NCBI GenBank assembly: GCA_016870195.1
Contig: VGCC01000016.1
Coordinates: forward strand, 1-41,786
Reading direction: 5' to 3'
Length of the DNA: 41,786 nt
Origin: Actinomycetota bacterium
Lineage (GTDB): Bacteria; Actinomycetota; Actinomycetes; S36-B12
The translations under genes were made by a program, and so were the position numbers. Below are positions 23,340 through 30,904 of the stretch, piece after piece; the first letter of the stretch is position 1; every line of letters begins with the position of its first letter. The notes beneath the pieces are model-generated. The model made no database searches, was not told the origin of the DNA, and saw only the letters and a list, made by a program, of their open reading frames with translations.

Positions 23340-24857
23340 TTAGCGAAGGCGGGTGCCCAGCACACCCGCGACGGCGGCCGCGATCTGCTTGCCCATGGCC
23401 TGCAGTCCGAGGGGGTTGGGATGGAAGGAGCCGCTGGTGAACCCGACGAGCCCGGTGACCCCGAAGAACCACGCGTCGGCGCCGGCACATACCCCGCGTC
23501 CCACCGTCGATTCACCGGAGGCACCCCAGGTGCCGACAGCGGGGGACCAGCCCAGACGGTTTGTGGTGAGCAGGGTCCCGTTGAGTGTTCCGGCGTTGGT
23601 CGCCAGATTCACGGTGGTGCCCTGCGTGGTGCGGTAGGGGAACGGGTTCTGGGTCGAGGGGGTGAGCATCGTGTCGCGGGCCCACGCGAAGTCCGTGTCC
23701 GTGATTGTCAGGTAGGTGCAGGGTGCGCCCGCGGCACTGCGGGTGATGTCGGGATACAGGGTGGGCAGCACGCGTCCTGCGTTGGCAATCTTCAACGGCG
23801 GCACGCTGCGTCCATCGGTCAGCACGCACGCGGGTCCGGCGAAACAGCGCGCGATGCGGTCGAAGGCCGCGGGCAGTCCAGCGGTGCGGGTCTGCACGCC
23901 GTCCTGGACGGTGGGGAAGGTTGCCAGCGATCCGAAGGGTGCCTTCGCCAGCGGACAGTTACGTGCCAATGCGCACGCGGACAGGATCGAGGTGAACCCG
24001 ACGTCGTTCCCACCGATCGACAGGGTCAGTACGTCGATGGTGCGGTCGCCGATGATCCCGGCGACCTGTTCGACCTGGCTCGCGGTCTGTCCATTCGCCC
24101 GCTGCGCACCGAGAATCCCCGCGGGCACGGTGGCCCCGCTGCACGCCACGTAGACGAGCGTCACGGATGTCTTCGGCGATGACTCCTCGAGACGCAGGGC
24201 GGCCTGCGCGGGGGCGCCGTGCGCACTGCGGTTGCAGTCATCGGAATCCCAATAGGGCGTGAACCCGGCGCCGCCCTGCACAAGGAACGCATCCACGTTG
24301 CGCGGGTTCCCTTCACCCGAGGCGTAGGAGTCGCCCATCGCGACGAACAGGATGTTGTCCACGTTCGCGGTGAGTTTCGCGGTGTCCTTCGAGGAACCCG
24401 AGCGCACCTGCAATTCGAGGCGGTAGCGACCCTCGGGAAGCATCACCGTGGTCGCGCACTTCTTGCGCGTGAGCGGCTTCGCCTTCGTGGTCGTCACCAC
24501 CTGGGTCCCGCTGAGCACGCGCCAGGAATAGGTGTCCCCCGAGGACGAGCAGGCGTCCAGCCGGACCGGGTACCCGCGGGGATTCAGGTGCCAGGAGAGG
24601 ACCCCATTGATCAGGCGCTCGTGGGGTTGGGCCACGAAGTTGTCCGCACCGACGAACACGGGCGACGGCGCTGCGCTGAGCGCGCCCCGTGTGGGAACAC
24701 CCCCGTCACCATCGATGAAGCCGTCGCCGTCGGTGTCCTTCGACATCGGGACCATCGACCACGACCCGACGGCTGTGGGTGCCGGGGCCGCCTGCGCGCT
24801 TACGGTGGTGAACACGAAACCCAGTGCGACCACCGCGGCTGCGATGCGAAACCTCAT
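23340..24857 (-). CDS. Secreted SGNH/GDSL-type hydrolase
   Basis: 505 aa from ATG at 24857, with a signal peptide (FRIAAAVVALGFVFTTVSAQA). A beta-rich N-terminal region (residues about 30-165) with a DTDGDGFIDGDGG acidic loop, likely calcium binding, precedes the esterase core: FVAMGDSYASGEG (catalytic Ser), YVACSGATV, SIGGNDVGF and SFHPNPLG (His). An extracellular lipase or esterase, substrate unknown. Its start codon overlaps the stop of the DUF5522 gene by 4 bases. Confidence 0.9.
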   Translation of the reverse strand: MRFRIAAAVVALGFVFTTVSAQAAPAPTAVGSWSMVPMSKDTDGDGFIDGDGGVPTRGALSAAPSPVFVGADNFVAQPHERLINGVLSWHLNPRGYPVRLDACSSSGDTYSWRVLSGTQVVTTTKAKPLTRKKCATTVMLPEGRYRLELQVRSGSSKDTAKLTANVDNILFVAMGDSYASGEGNPRNVDAFLVQGGAGFTPYWDSDDCNRSAHGAPAQAALRLEESSPKTSVTLVYVACSGATVPAGILGAQRANGQTASQVEQVAGIIGDRTIDVLTLSIGGNDVGFTSILSACALARNCPLAKAPFGSLATFPTVQDGVQTRTAGLPAAFDRIARCFAGPACVLTDGRSVPPLKIANAGRVLPTLYPDITRSAAGAPCTYLTITDTDFAWARDTMLTPSTQNPFPYRTTQGTTVNLATNAGTLNGTLLTTNRLGWSPAVGTWGASGESTVGRGVCAGADAWFFGVTGLVGFTSGSFHPNPLGLQAMGKQIAAAVAGVLGTRLR

Positions 24858-25075
24858 GCGGTTTCCAGGTACGGGCAGTGGCGGCATCCGTTGTCACAGC
24901 ACGTGCCGCGCTGGAGGTGGTAGTCGGCGGTCATCGTGAACAGTCCGGTGATCGGGTCCAGGTATCCCGGGCTTCCGTCCGCGCACGCTCGCGCGTGCGC
25001 ATCCATGATGACGTCGAAGTGCGCATGCTCGGGAGCCAACCGTGAGGGGTGGGGTGTCCTGGGGTCCGTGCGCAC
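24854..25075 (-). CDS. DUF5522 protein (Cys-rich, unknown function)
   Basis: 73 aa; GTG start chosen as the most upstream in-frame start. The family pattern is clear: HPSRLAPEH, YLDPITGLFTMTADYHLQRG, and CCDNGCRHCPY near the end. The CC-x2-GC-x2-C motif suggests metal or iron-sulfur binding; function is unknown. It overlaps the secreted esterase start by 4 bases. Confidence 0.9.
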   Translation of the reverse strand: MRTDPRTPHPSRLAPEHAHFDVIMDAHARACADGSPGYLDPITGLFTMTADYHLQRGTCCDNGCRHCPYLETA

Positions 25076-25096
25076 ACCCGAGTATCTCCCAGGTTG

Positions 25097-26074
25097 TTAC
25101 GCACTGCCCTTCGGGCGATGGGGCTGGATCGCGTTCATCGGGATCTGCCCGAAGCGACCCGCCTGGAAATCCTCAAACGCCTCGACCACTTCCGCGCGCG
25201 TGCACATCACGAAAGGTCCGTACTGGAACACGGGCTCGCGCAGCGGCACACCACCGATGAGGAACAGCTCCAGATTGGGGGAGCGGGTCTCCTGACCGGG
25301 TGCTGCGGTGACCCGGATCGTGTCGCCGTTGACGAGCACCGCGGTCTGGCCGCTGGCGATTGGGTGCCGGTCTGCACCGATGGTGCCGAAACCGGAGAGG
25401 ACGTAGGCGAGTGCGTTGAAGTCCGACCGCCAGGGGATGTCCACCTGCGCGCCGGGGGCGAGTGTGATGTGCGTGATGGTCAGGGGAGTGTGTGAGATCC
25501 CCGGGCCCTTGTGTCCGCCCACCTCGCCGGCGAGGATGCGTACGAGCGCACTACCGTCGGTGCTCGTCACCATCGCGGAGTCCAATCCCTGCAGGTCCTG
25601 GTACTGCGGTGCGATGCGCTTCTTCTCCTTGGGCAGGTTGATCCACAACTGTACGCCGTGAAACAACCCACCGGACTCCACCAAGTGCTCCGGTGGCGTC
25701 TCGATGTGCAGGATGCCGTCGCCGGCGGTCATGTACTGGGTGCCGCCTTCGAAGATGGTGCCGCCACCCCCGTGCGAGTCCTGGTGCAGGAACTGCCCGT
25801 CAATTAAGTACGTGAAGGTCTCGAAGCCGCGGTGCGGGTGCCACGGGGTGCCCTTCGGTTCCCCCGGTGCGTATTCGACCTCGCCCATCTGGTCCATGTG
25901 AATGAACGGGTCGAGGTCCTGCGGGGTGATCCCGGCGAAGGCGCGGCGCACCGGGAAGCCCTCACCCTCGAACCCCTGTGGTGCGCTGACCACGGTCTTC
26001 ACCGTGCGTATGCGTGCGTCGGGACGCGGCTCGAGGCGCGGGAGGGTCATGGTGTCTGCGGTGACGGCGGGCAT
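25097..26074 (-). CDS. Pirin family protein
   Basis: 325 aa, two cupin domains. The N-terminal domain contains WHPHRGFETFTYL, with the metal-binding His residues, and YMTAGDGILHIETP; the C-terminal cupin starts near SHTPLTITHITLAPGA. Bacterial pirins include quercetin-2,3-dioxygenases and regulators of central metabolism; the true substrate is unknown. A good AAGGAG ribosome site is upstream on its strand, and a dyad at 26095-26112 lies in the promoter region. Confidence 0.93.
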   Translation of the reverse strand: MPAVTADTMTLPRLEPRPDARIRTVKTVVSAPQGFEGEGFPVRRAFAGITPQDLDPFIHMDQMGEVEYAPGEPKGTPWHPHRGFETFTYLIDGQFLHQDSHGGGGTIFEGGTQYMTAGDGILHIETPPEHLVESGGLFHGVQLWINLPKEKKRIAPQYQDLQGLDSAMVTSTDGSALVRILAGEVGGHKGPGISHTPLTITHITLAPGAQVDIPWRSDFNALAYVLSGFGTIGADRHPIASGQTAVLVNGDTIRVTAAPGQETRSPNLELFLIGGVPLREPVFQYGPFVMCTRAEVVEAFEDFQAGRFGQIPMNAIQPHRPKGSA

Positions 26075-26094
26075 GTTGCTCCTTTCAACCCTTC

Positions 26095-26112
26095 TAGTTT
26101 AGCGTTCAACTA
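26095..26112. promoter_or_regulatory. 18-bp dyad between pirin gene and the divergent membrane-protein gene
   Basis: TAGTTTAGCGTTCAACTA pairs 7 of 9 positions, of the TAGTT...AACTA type bound by many MarR regulators. No MarR gene is in the window. Weak candidate operator. Confidence 0.35.
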
Positions 26113-26143
26113 TCTCCGAGGCAACTGGTGACAGGATGGCGGA

Positions 26144-26533
26144 GTGATCCCACCCGTCGTCGTTCCCGCCCTCGGCCTCACCCGGATCGTCATCGGGGCG
26201 GGACTGCTCATCAACCCGGCTGGTATCGGCCGCGCCCTCGGTGCCACCGACCCCGGGCAGACCGCACCGGTGGGGCGGCTCCTGGGTGCGCGGGAGATCG
26301 CCATCGGTGTGGGCACCTTGGTGGCATGGCGGCGCGGTCAGTCCACGGCCCCCTGGGTCGCCGCGCAGGCGATCAGCGACGGAAGCGACACCGTCGCCTT
26401 CGCGGCCGCCGCGATCTCCGGTCGGGTGTCGCCGGTACGCGGTTGGGGAATGGCGGCATTCGCCGCGTCGGGGGCGGTCAGCGAGGCGCTCACTGCGGTT
26501 GCACTCGCTCGCGAGGATCGCGCCCTCCAGTGA
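26144..26533 (+). CDS. Small integral membrane protein
   Basis: 129 aa, GTG start at 26144, with four hydrophobic segments (GLTRIVIGAGLLI, AREIAIGVGTLVAW, WVAAQAISDGSDTVAFAAAAI, GMAAFAASGAVSEALTAVAL). The GRLLGAREIAIGVG element recalls DUF4267-like small membrane proteins, a weak guess. Its stop overlaps the HAD gene start by 4 bases (GTGA), so both are co-translated. Confidence 0.7.
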   Translation: MIPPVVVPALGLTRIVIGAGLLINPAGIGRALGATDPGQTAPVGRLLGAREIAIGVGTLVAWRRGQSTAPWVAAQAISDGSDTVAFAAAAISGRVSPVRGWGMAAFAASGAVSEALTAVALAREDRALQ

Positions 26534-27255
26534 CCGCCGTTCAACTCCGCGACCTCCAGGCCCTGAGCTTCGACTGCTACGGCACATTGATCGATTGGGA
26601 GACAGGCATCGCCGCGGTCCTGGAACCGTGGGCCGCATCCCATGGCGGGTCCTTGTCCCGCGAGGGACTCCTCACCGCGTATTCCAGCCACGAAGCCCAT
26701 GCGGAAGACGAACACCCCAGCGACCTCTATCCCCAGATCCTGGCTCGAGCTTTTCGCGGCCTCGGTGCGCAACTCGGCATCCCCGTGTCCGACGACGAGG
26801 CGGAGGAGCTCGCAATGTCGGTGCCGCAGTGGCCGACCTTTCCCGATTCCGCCGAGGCGTTGGGGAGACTGTCAGAACGCTACGCCTTAATCATTCTGTC
26901 GAATATCGACCGGGCGTCCTTCGCCGGATCCAACAAGCACCTGAAGGTGACGTTCACCAGCATTCTCACCGCGCAGGACATCGGATCCTTCAAGCCGTCC
27001 ATACGCAATTTCCATGCACTTCTCGATGAGGTTGATCGACTTGGCATCCCGAGGAGTGGACTCCTGCACGTTGCGCAGAGCCTGTTCCACGATCACGTCC
27101 CCGCCAAGTCCCTCGGGCTGCCCACTGTCTGGATCAACAGGCGGCACAACAATCCCGGATGGGGCGCTACTCCGGCTCCACCGGAATCCGTCACACCTGA
27201 CTGGACGTTCACCTCGATGAAGGCGTTCGCTGACGCGGTCGACTCTGAAAGCTGA
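26530..27255 (+). CDS. HAD-superfamily hydrolase, haloacid dehalogenase type II-like
   Basis: 241 aa from GTG 26530. Motif I SFDCYGTLIDWE with the Asp nucleophile, motif II ILSNIDRASF, the conserved Lys in FKPS, and AQSLFHDHVPAKSLGL as motif IV region. Type II dehalogenases hydrolyse 2-haloacids; several members have other substrates, so activity is not certain. The usual active-site Asn/Lys/Ser set is present. It is coupled to a small membrane protein upstream. Confidence 0.88.
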   Translation: MTAVQLRDLQALSFDCYGTLIDWETGIAAVLEPWAASHGGSLSREGLLTAYSSHEAHAEDEHPSDLYPQILARAFRGLGAQLGIPVSDDEAEELAMSVPQWPTFPDSAEALGRLSERYALIILSNIDRASFAGSNKHLKVTFTSILTAQDIGSFKPSIRNFHALLDEVDRLGIPRSGLLHVAQSLFHDHVPAKSLGLPTVWINRRHNNPGWGATPAPPESVTPDWTFTSMKAFADAVDSES

Positions 27256-27256
27256 A

Positions 27257-27910
27257 CTAGCTCCTCTCGGGCACGTCGAGTTCGGCGATAAGTGTGCGGA
27301 CGCGCTTTTCTACCTCATCTCGTATCGGTCGTACATCACTCACTTCCATCCCTGCCGGATCGGGGACGGGCCAGTCCACGTAGCGCTTCCCCGGGAAGAT
27401 CGGGCAGGCATCGCCGCAGCCCATGGTGACAACGACATCTGCCGCACGCACGATCTCGTCCGTCCACGGCTTGGGGAATTCCTGGGAGATGTCGATGCCT
27501 TTATCCGCCATCGCCGCCACCGCTGCCGGGTTGACCGAAATTCCTGGTTCGGATCCACCCGACCAGGCGATCGCCCGATCACCTGCATAGGCCTTGAAGA
27601 ATCCCAGGGCCATCTGGGAGCGACCCGCATTGTGGGTGCAGAGGAAGAGGACAATCGGCCGTCCATCGTCGTCCTTGCCTTCAACTCGCGCGAGTGCGGT
27701 GAGTCGTTCGCGGGCAAAGCGCTCGGCAAACAGTGCCAGGTACTCGTCGTTGGTAAGTCGTCCTGAAATCTCGTCGTACGAGGTGATGAGAAACCGCTCG
27801 ATCGTGTCCGCGCTGAAGACGCCCTCGAAGTTCTTCTGCAGGAGGAGTGACGAGGAACGCAGGGTGAGGAGGTGAACAGTCGGAATATCGTCGCGCTGGA
27901 CGGTCGTCAT
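27257..27910 (-). CDS. arsC: Arsenate reductase, mycothiol-dependent ArsC type
   Basis: 217 aa: an N-terminal three-helix domain (residues about 15-75, LLLQKNFEGVFSADTIERFL) as in ArsC1/ArsC2 of actinobacteria, and a low-molecular-weight phosphatase-like domain with LFLCTHNAGRSQMA (Cys-x5-Arg loop), TMGCGDACPIFPGK and the acid loop DWPVPDPAG. It reduces arsenate to arsenite via a mycothiol adduct and mycoredoxin. It starts in the stop of the arsR fusion gene (4-base overlap), so they form an operon. Confidence 0.93.
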   Translation of the reverse strand: MTTVQRDDIPTVHLLTLRSSSLLLQKNFEGVFSADTIERFLITSYDEISGRLTNDEYLALFAERFARERLTALARVEGKDDDGRPIVLFLCTHNAGRSQMALGFFKAYAGDRAIAWSGGSEPGISVNPAAVAAMADKGIDISQEFPKPWTDEIVRAADVVVTMGCGDACPIFPGKRYVDWPVPDPAGMEVSDVRPIRDEVEKRVRTLIAELDVPERS

Positions 27911-28614
27911 GCGGATGCCTTTCGTGAGCGTGTGCGAAGAGATATGCGGGGAGCAAGATTCGAGACCCGGTCACGGAGTTCCACGACGGTGGCCGTGAAT
28001 GCCGCATCGGTGCCCACGGATGCGGGATCGGGAATCGACCAGTGGATTCGCGGGTGGGCGAGGTCGGGGAGTTCCTCGTTCACCGCGTCACACACCGACA
28101 CGATGACGTCATCGGGGCGCAGGACGTCGTCGATCGAACGTGGTCGAGGTGCCGTGACGGTCACGCCAGCCTTTCGTGCGGCTTTGACGGCCCGGGGATT
28201 GATCCGATCGGCGGGTGAGGTGCCGGCCGATGCGCTGGGAATGTCGCTGGCCTCGCGCCAGAGCGCCTCAGCGAGGACCGATCGTGCCGAGTTGTGGGTG
28301 CAGACGAACACCACGCGCGACGCCTTGAACGCGCCCGGCATATCGATGGGTCCTTCGAGCGCTCCGGGGACCGACTGGACGTAGGTGCGACGACGGTCGT
28401 TCTTCGAATGCACGCGCCGAATGACGCCTGCCTCTTGGAGGACGTTGAGATGGTGGGCCAGGAGATTGGCTGGGATCTCCAGGGATGCCGCCAGAGCGTC
28501 GGGGGAGAGGTCCTGGACGGCGAGCAGCTCGACCACTGCGAGACGCGTCGGATCACCGAGGGCCGCGAAAATCCGCGCCCTATCCTCACGCGTAGCTGAC
28601 GGCTGCTTTCCCAT
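27907..28614 (-). CDS. ArsR-type repressor fused to an arsenate-reductase-like phosphatase domain
   Basis: 235 aa from ATG at 28614; the reading frame is open further upstream but that part is an antisense shadow of the aquaporin gene. N-domain: winged helix ALGDPTRLAVVELLAVQDLSPDALAASLEIPANLLAHHLNVLQEAGVIRR. C-domain: RVVFVCTHNSARSVLAEALW (Cys-x5-Arg loop) and HWSIPDPAS acid loop. The HTH domain has no cysteine, so the classic ELCVCD arsenic site is missing; the only cysteines are in the phosphatase domain. Probably leaderless, behind a perfect palindrome. Confidence 0.92.
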   Translation of the reverse strand: MGKQPSATREDRARIFAALGDPTRLAVVELLAVQDLSPDALAASLEIPANLLAHHLNVLQEAGVIRRVHSKNDRRRTYVQSVPGALEGPIDMPGAFKASRVVFVCTHNSARSVLAEALWREASDIPSASAGTSPADRINPRAVKAARKAGVTVTAPRPRSIDDVLRPDDVIVSVCDAVNEELPDLAHPRIHWSIPDPASVGTDAAFTATVVELRDRVSNLAPRISLRTRSRKASA

Positions 28615-28650
28615 TGACTCAATAATTATTGAACTATATTCTGCTGTCAA
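28614..28650. promoter_or_regulatory. Divergent arsR/aquaporin promoter region with perfect palindrome
   Basis: TCAATAATTATTGA (28619-28632) is a perfect 14-bp palindrome. On the minus strand TTGACA (28650-28645) and TAATTA form a promoter whose start would fall on the arsR-fusion ATG. On the plus strand TTGACT (28614-28619) and TATATT (28635-28640, spacing 15) flank the same site. Binding of the ArsR domain here would control both sides; inferred. Confidence 0.65.
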
Positions 28651-28671
28651 CTTAGGGAAAGTGAACACTCG

Positions 28672-29391
28672 GTGAAGCGACGCACCTTGATTCGACGGGC
28701 GAGTGCGGAGTTCCTCGGCACCTTCCTCCTCGTGGCGACGGTTGTCGGCTCCGGGATCATGGGCAGCCTGCTCAGCGACAACCTGGCGCTGACACTTCTC
28801 ATCAATGCGCTCGCGACGGTCGCCGCACTCGGGGTCCTCATCTGGGTCCTCGGGCCCACCTCGGGGGCGCACTTCAATCCGGTGGTGTCCGGGGTGGAAA
28901 TCGCCCGCCGGGAGATGCCGGTCGCCGAAGGCGTCGTCTTTATCGTCGCCCAAGTCGTCGGAGCCTGCCTCGGTGCAGTGCTCGCCAACGTCATGTTCCG
29001 TCTCCCGCCCGTGGAGACGTCGGGAACTGTGCGCACGGGAATGGGCGTGTGGATCGGGGAGATCGTTGCCACAGCGGGGCTGATCCTGGTCATCGGGGCA
29101 CTGACCCGCACGGGGCGTGGGCACCTCGGACCGATTCTCGTTCCGGCCTGGATCGGAGCGGCCTACTTCTTCACGTCGTCAACGTCCTTCGCCAACCCGG
29201 CCGTAACGATCGGTCGGTCGCTTACCGACACGTTCGCCGGCATCGCGCCGGTATCGGTTCTGCCCTTCATCGCGTTCCAGATCATCGGAGCGATTGTGGG
29301 CGCAGTCCTGACCGAATGGTTCTATCCGCGACGCGGGCTACCGCCCGAGCCGCTCGACCTACCGGGGCCGGTTCACGGGCCGCCTCGCTGA
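28672..29391 (+). CDS. Aquaporin/MIP-family channel (AqpS-like)
   Basis: 239 aa, GTG start at 28672. Six membrane helices with the two half-helix motifs SGAHFNPVVSG (NPV instead of NPA) and SFANPAVTIGRS, the latter with the selectivity-filter Arg. Divergent from the arsR fusion and arsC, as in aqpS-containing ars operons of rhizobia, where the channel lets arsenite leave the cell after ArsC action. No acr3 or arsB pump is present in the window, so it may be the arsenite exit route. Confidence 0.88.
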   Translation: MKRRTLIRRASAEFLGTFLLVATVVGSGIMGSLLSDNLALTLLINALATVAALGVLIWVLGPTSGAHFNPVVSGVEIARREMPVAEGVVFIVAQVVGACLGAVLANVMFRLPPVETSGTVRTGMGVWIGEIVATAGLILVIGALTRTGRGHLGPILVPAWIGAAYFFTSSTSFANPAVTIGRSLTDTFAGIAPVSVLPFIAFQIIGAIVGAVLTEWFYPRRGLPPEPLDLPGPVHGPPR

Positions 29392-29403
29392 GACACACCC
29401 CCG

Positions 29404-29433
29404 TTGACATGCATATACCCCCAGGGGTATAGT
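29404..29433 (+). promoter_or_regulatory. Promoter with CsoR/CstR-type operator
   Basis: TTGACA (29404-29409) and TATAGT (29428-29433) are 18 bases apart. TATACCCCCAGGGGTATA (29414-29431) is a perfect dyad with 8-bp arms that overlaps the -10. C4/G4 arms flanked by AT bases are the mark of sites for copper-sensing CsoR and persulfide-sensing CstR repressors. The neighbouring rhodanese favours CstR-like, but no such regulator gene is in the window. Confidence 0.7.
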
Positions 29434-29468
29434 TGTGAACATGTCATCGGTCTCCGTGGAGGTCAGGT

Positions 29469-29585
29469 ATGTGTAGTCCAGCTGTGTGTCGCAGGTGCCG
29501 CAAGGTGACGTACACCGGGTGCGGCATGCATGTGGAGCAGGTGCCGGCGACTGTTCCTCCCGAGCAGCGCTGCACCTGCCGGTAG
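29469..29585 (+). CDS. 38-residue Cys-rich peptide (MCSPAVC-type)
   Basis: Too short for standard gene callers. ATG 29469 has GGAGGT 5 bases upstream. The product has six cysteines at 2, 7, 10, 18, 35 and 37, with CxxC near residue 7, CGxH at 18-21 and CxC at the end. Small peptides of the MCxPVxCxxCxKTTxxGCGxHV type recur in actinobacteria, so this is probably real. A metal-binding or persulfide-carrying role fits the operator and the following rhodanese but is a guess. Confidence 0.7.
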   Translation: MCSPAVCRRCRKVTYTGCGMHVEQVPATVPPEQRCTCR

Positions 29586-29594
29586 TCGATCAGC

Positions 29595-29945
29595 ATGGAC
29601 ACCATGGGTACACCGCCCACCCCCCAGTTGAACGTCGTCGAAGCTGTAGCGAAACTCGGAGAGGGCGCTCTACTGCTCGACGTTCGCGAAATCAACGAGT
29701 GGAACGCGGGTCACGCACCCGAGGCCGTCCACGTACCCCTGGGTGAGCTGGAGTCCCATATCGGTCGACTGGATCAGGCTCGGGAAATCGTGGTGATCTG
29801 CCGTTCCGGACGGCGTTCCGACGATGCCGCGAGTGCCCTTCGCTCCATTGGATTCGACGCGTACAACTTCGCCGGCGGCATGCAGGCATGGCAGCGCGCA
29901 GGCCGCGATGTCCTCACGCCCTCCGAGGATCCCGGCTGGCACTGA
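29595..29945 (+). CDS. Rhodanese-like sulfurtransferase
   Basis: 116 aa, single domain. LLLDVREINEWNAGHAPEAVHVPLGEL is the CH2A-type start and VICRSGRRSDDAASAL holds the active-site Cys with the six-residue loop of sulfur-transferring (not phosphatase) rhodaneses; YNFAGGMQAWQRAG closes the domain. It moves sulfane sulfur between thiols. It lies 9 bases after the Cys-rich peptide, under the same promoter. Confidence 0.92.
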   Translation: MDTMGTPPTPQLNVVEAVAKLGEGALLLDVREINEWNAGHAPEAVHVPLGELESHIGRLDQAREIVVICRSGRRSDDAASALRSIGFDAYNFAGGMQAWQRAGRDVLTPSEDPGWH

Positions 29946-29950
29946 GTGCG

Positions 29951-30082
29951 CATGACCACGCACTCACCGCCTACGACACGACGTATCTCCTGCTTGCGAA
30001 GGATCGGGGCCTGCCATTGGTGACGCTCGATTAGCTCCTGGCACGGGCGGCGGTGAAGGCGCAAGTGGAGCTAGTCCTGTGA
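29951..30082 (+). pseudogene. PIN-domain (VapC-like) toxin remnant
   Basis: In the frame beginning near 29954 the residues HALTAYDTTYLLLAKDRGLPLVTLD match the last third of VapC proteins (conserved Asp in TAYD). A TAG at 30032-30034 interrupts it, followed by LLARAAVKAQVELVL and a final TGA at 30080-30082. The rest of the gene is gone. It lies beside the 3' end of tRNA-His. Confidence 0.7.
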
Positions 30083-30102
30083 ACACACGCGGACGTGTGC
30101 CG

Positions 30103-30179
30103 TGGGGTGAGTGACGGGACTCGAACCCGCGACGTCCTGGACCACAACCAGGTGCTCTACCAGCTGAGCTACACCCACC
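30103..30179 (-). tRNA. tRNA-His (anticodon GTG)
   Basis: Minus-strand cloverleaf with acceptor GTGGGTG/CACTCAC, an extra 5' G at position -1 (30179) opposite C73, D-arm GCTC...GAGC, anticodon stem CCTGG/CCAGG with loop TTGTGGT (anticodon GTG), T-arm GCGGG TTCGAGT CCCGT. The CCA end is encoded (30103-30105). G-1 and the anticodon make this tRNA-His. Confidence 0.95.
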
Positions 30180-30233
30180 ATGGTTCCGTGGGAACCATCA
30201 CCCGCCGGAGCGGGAACCTGAGGATACCGGACC

Positions 30234-30845
30234 TCAGGATGGGTAATGCACGACGTGTGATTCCCCGATCGCCTTGGCCGTGGTGGCGTCCGGTCCGGGT
30301 GGGGGAACCATGATGGCGTCGCGGTAGTAACGAAGTTCGGCGATGGATTCGCGGATGTCGGCGAGCGCTCGATGATTGCCGGTCTTGGCTGGCGCGTTGA
30401 AGTAGACCCGAGGGAACCACCGTTTGGCGAGCTCCTTGACGCTCGAGACGTCGATGAGCCGGTAGTGACAGTGGGCATCAAGCTCGGGCATGTACGCGGC
30501 GAGGAACATCCGGTCCACGTAGACACTCGATCCGGCAAGGGGAGCCTTGCGGGCCTCGGGCACGCGTTCGCGCACGTAGGCGAGAACCTGTCGCTGCGCG
30601 TCGTCGAGAGCAATGCCGTGTGGGATCTCGTCGATAAGCCCCGAGGCGGTGTGCATCTCGACCACCACGGGCTGCATCCCAGCGAGCGATGCGTCACCAG
30701 GCTTCACAACCAGCGAGATTCCCTCGTCTACCTCGGTCAGGTCCGCTTCGGTGACGATGCAGGCGATCTCGACGATCTCGTCCCGAGCGAGATCAAGCCC
30801 CGTCATCTCCAGGTCGATCCAGATCAACCGATCCTCTGCTGCCAC
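30234..30845 (-). CDS. orn: Oligoribonuclease
   Basis: 203 aa. A DEDDh 3'-5' exonuclease that finishes RNA decay by cutting 2-5-mers, also degrading pGpG in some bacteria. WIDLEMTGLD carries the first Asp-Glu pair, the second Asp lies mid-protein (YVDRMFLAAYMPEL), and GNHRALADIRESI holds the His and final Asp. Sits beside tRNA-His. Confidence 0.96.
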   Translation of the reverse strand: MAAEDRLIWIDLEMTGLDLARDEIVEIACIVTEADLTEVDEGISLVVKPGDASLAGMQPVVVEMHTASGLIDEIPHGIALDDAQRQVLAYVRERVPEARKAPLAGSSVYVDRMFLAAYMPELDAHCHYRLIDVSSVKELAKRWFPRVYFNAPAKTGNHRALADIRESIAELRYYRDAIMVPPPGPDATTAKAIGESHVVHYPS

Positions 30846-30904
30846 GCAATCACACTAGGGGATCGCGGCTTCCCGCACCCCTGTGCGCAGCGTTCGCTCA
30901 CGAA

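Noticed and set aside
28615-29124. Upstream extension of the arsR-fusion frame
   Set aside because: It lies antisense to the aquaporin gene and crosses the promoter; the ATG at 28614 gives a complete HTH start.
29441-29476. Eleven-codon ORF before the Cys-rich peptide
   Set aside because: It begins at the presumed transcript start but contains the ribosome site of the next gene; likely chance.
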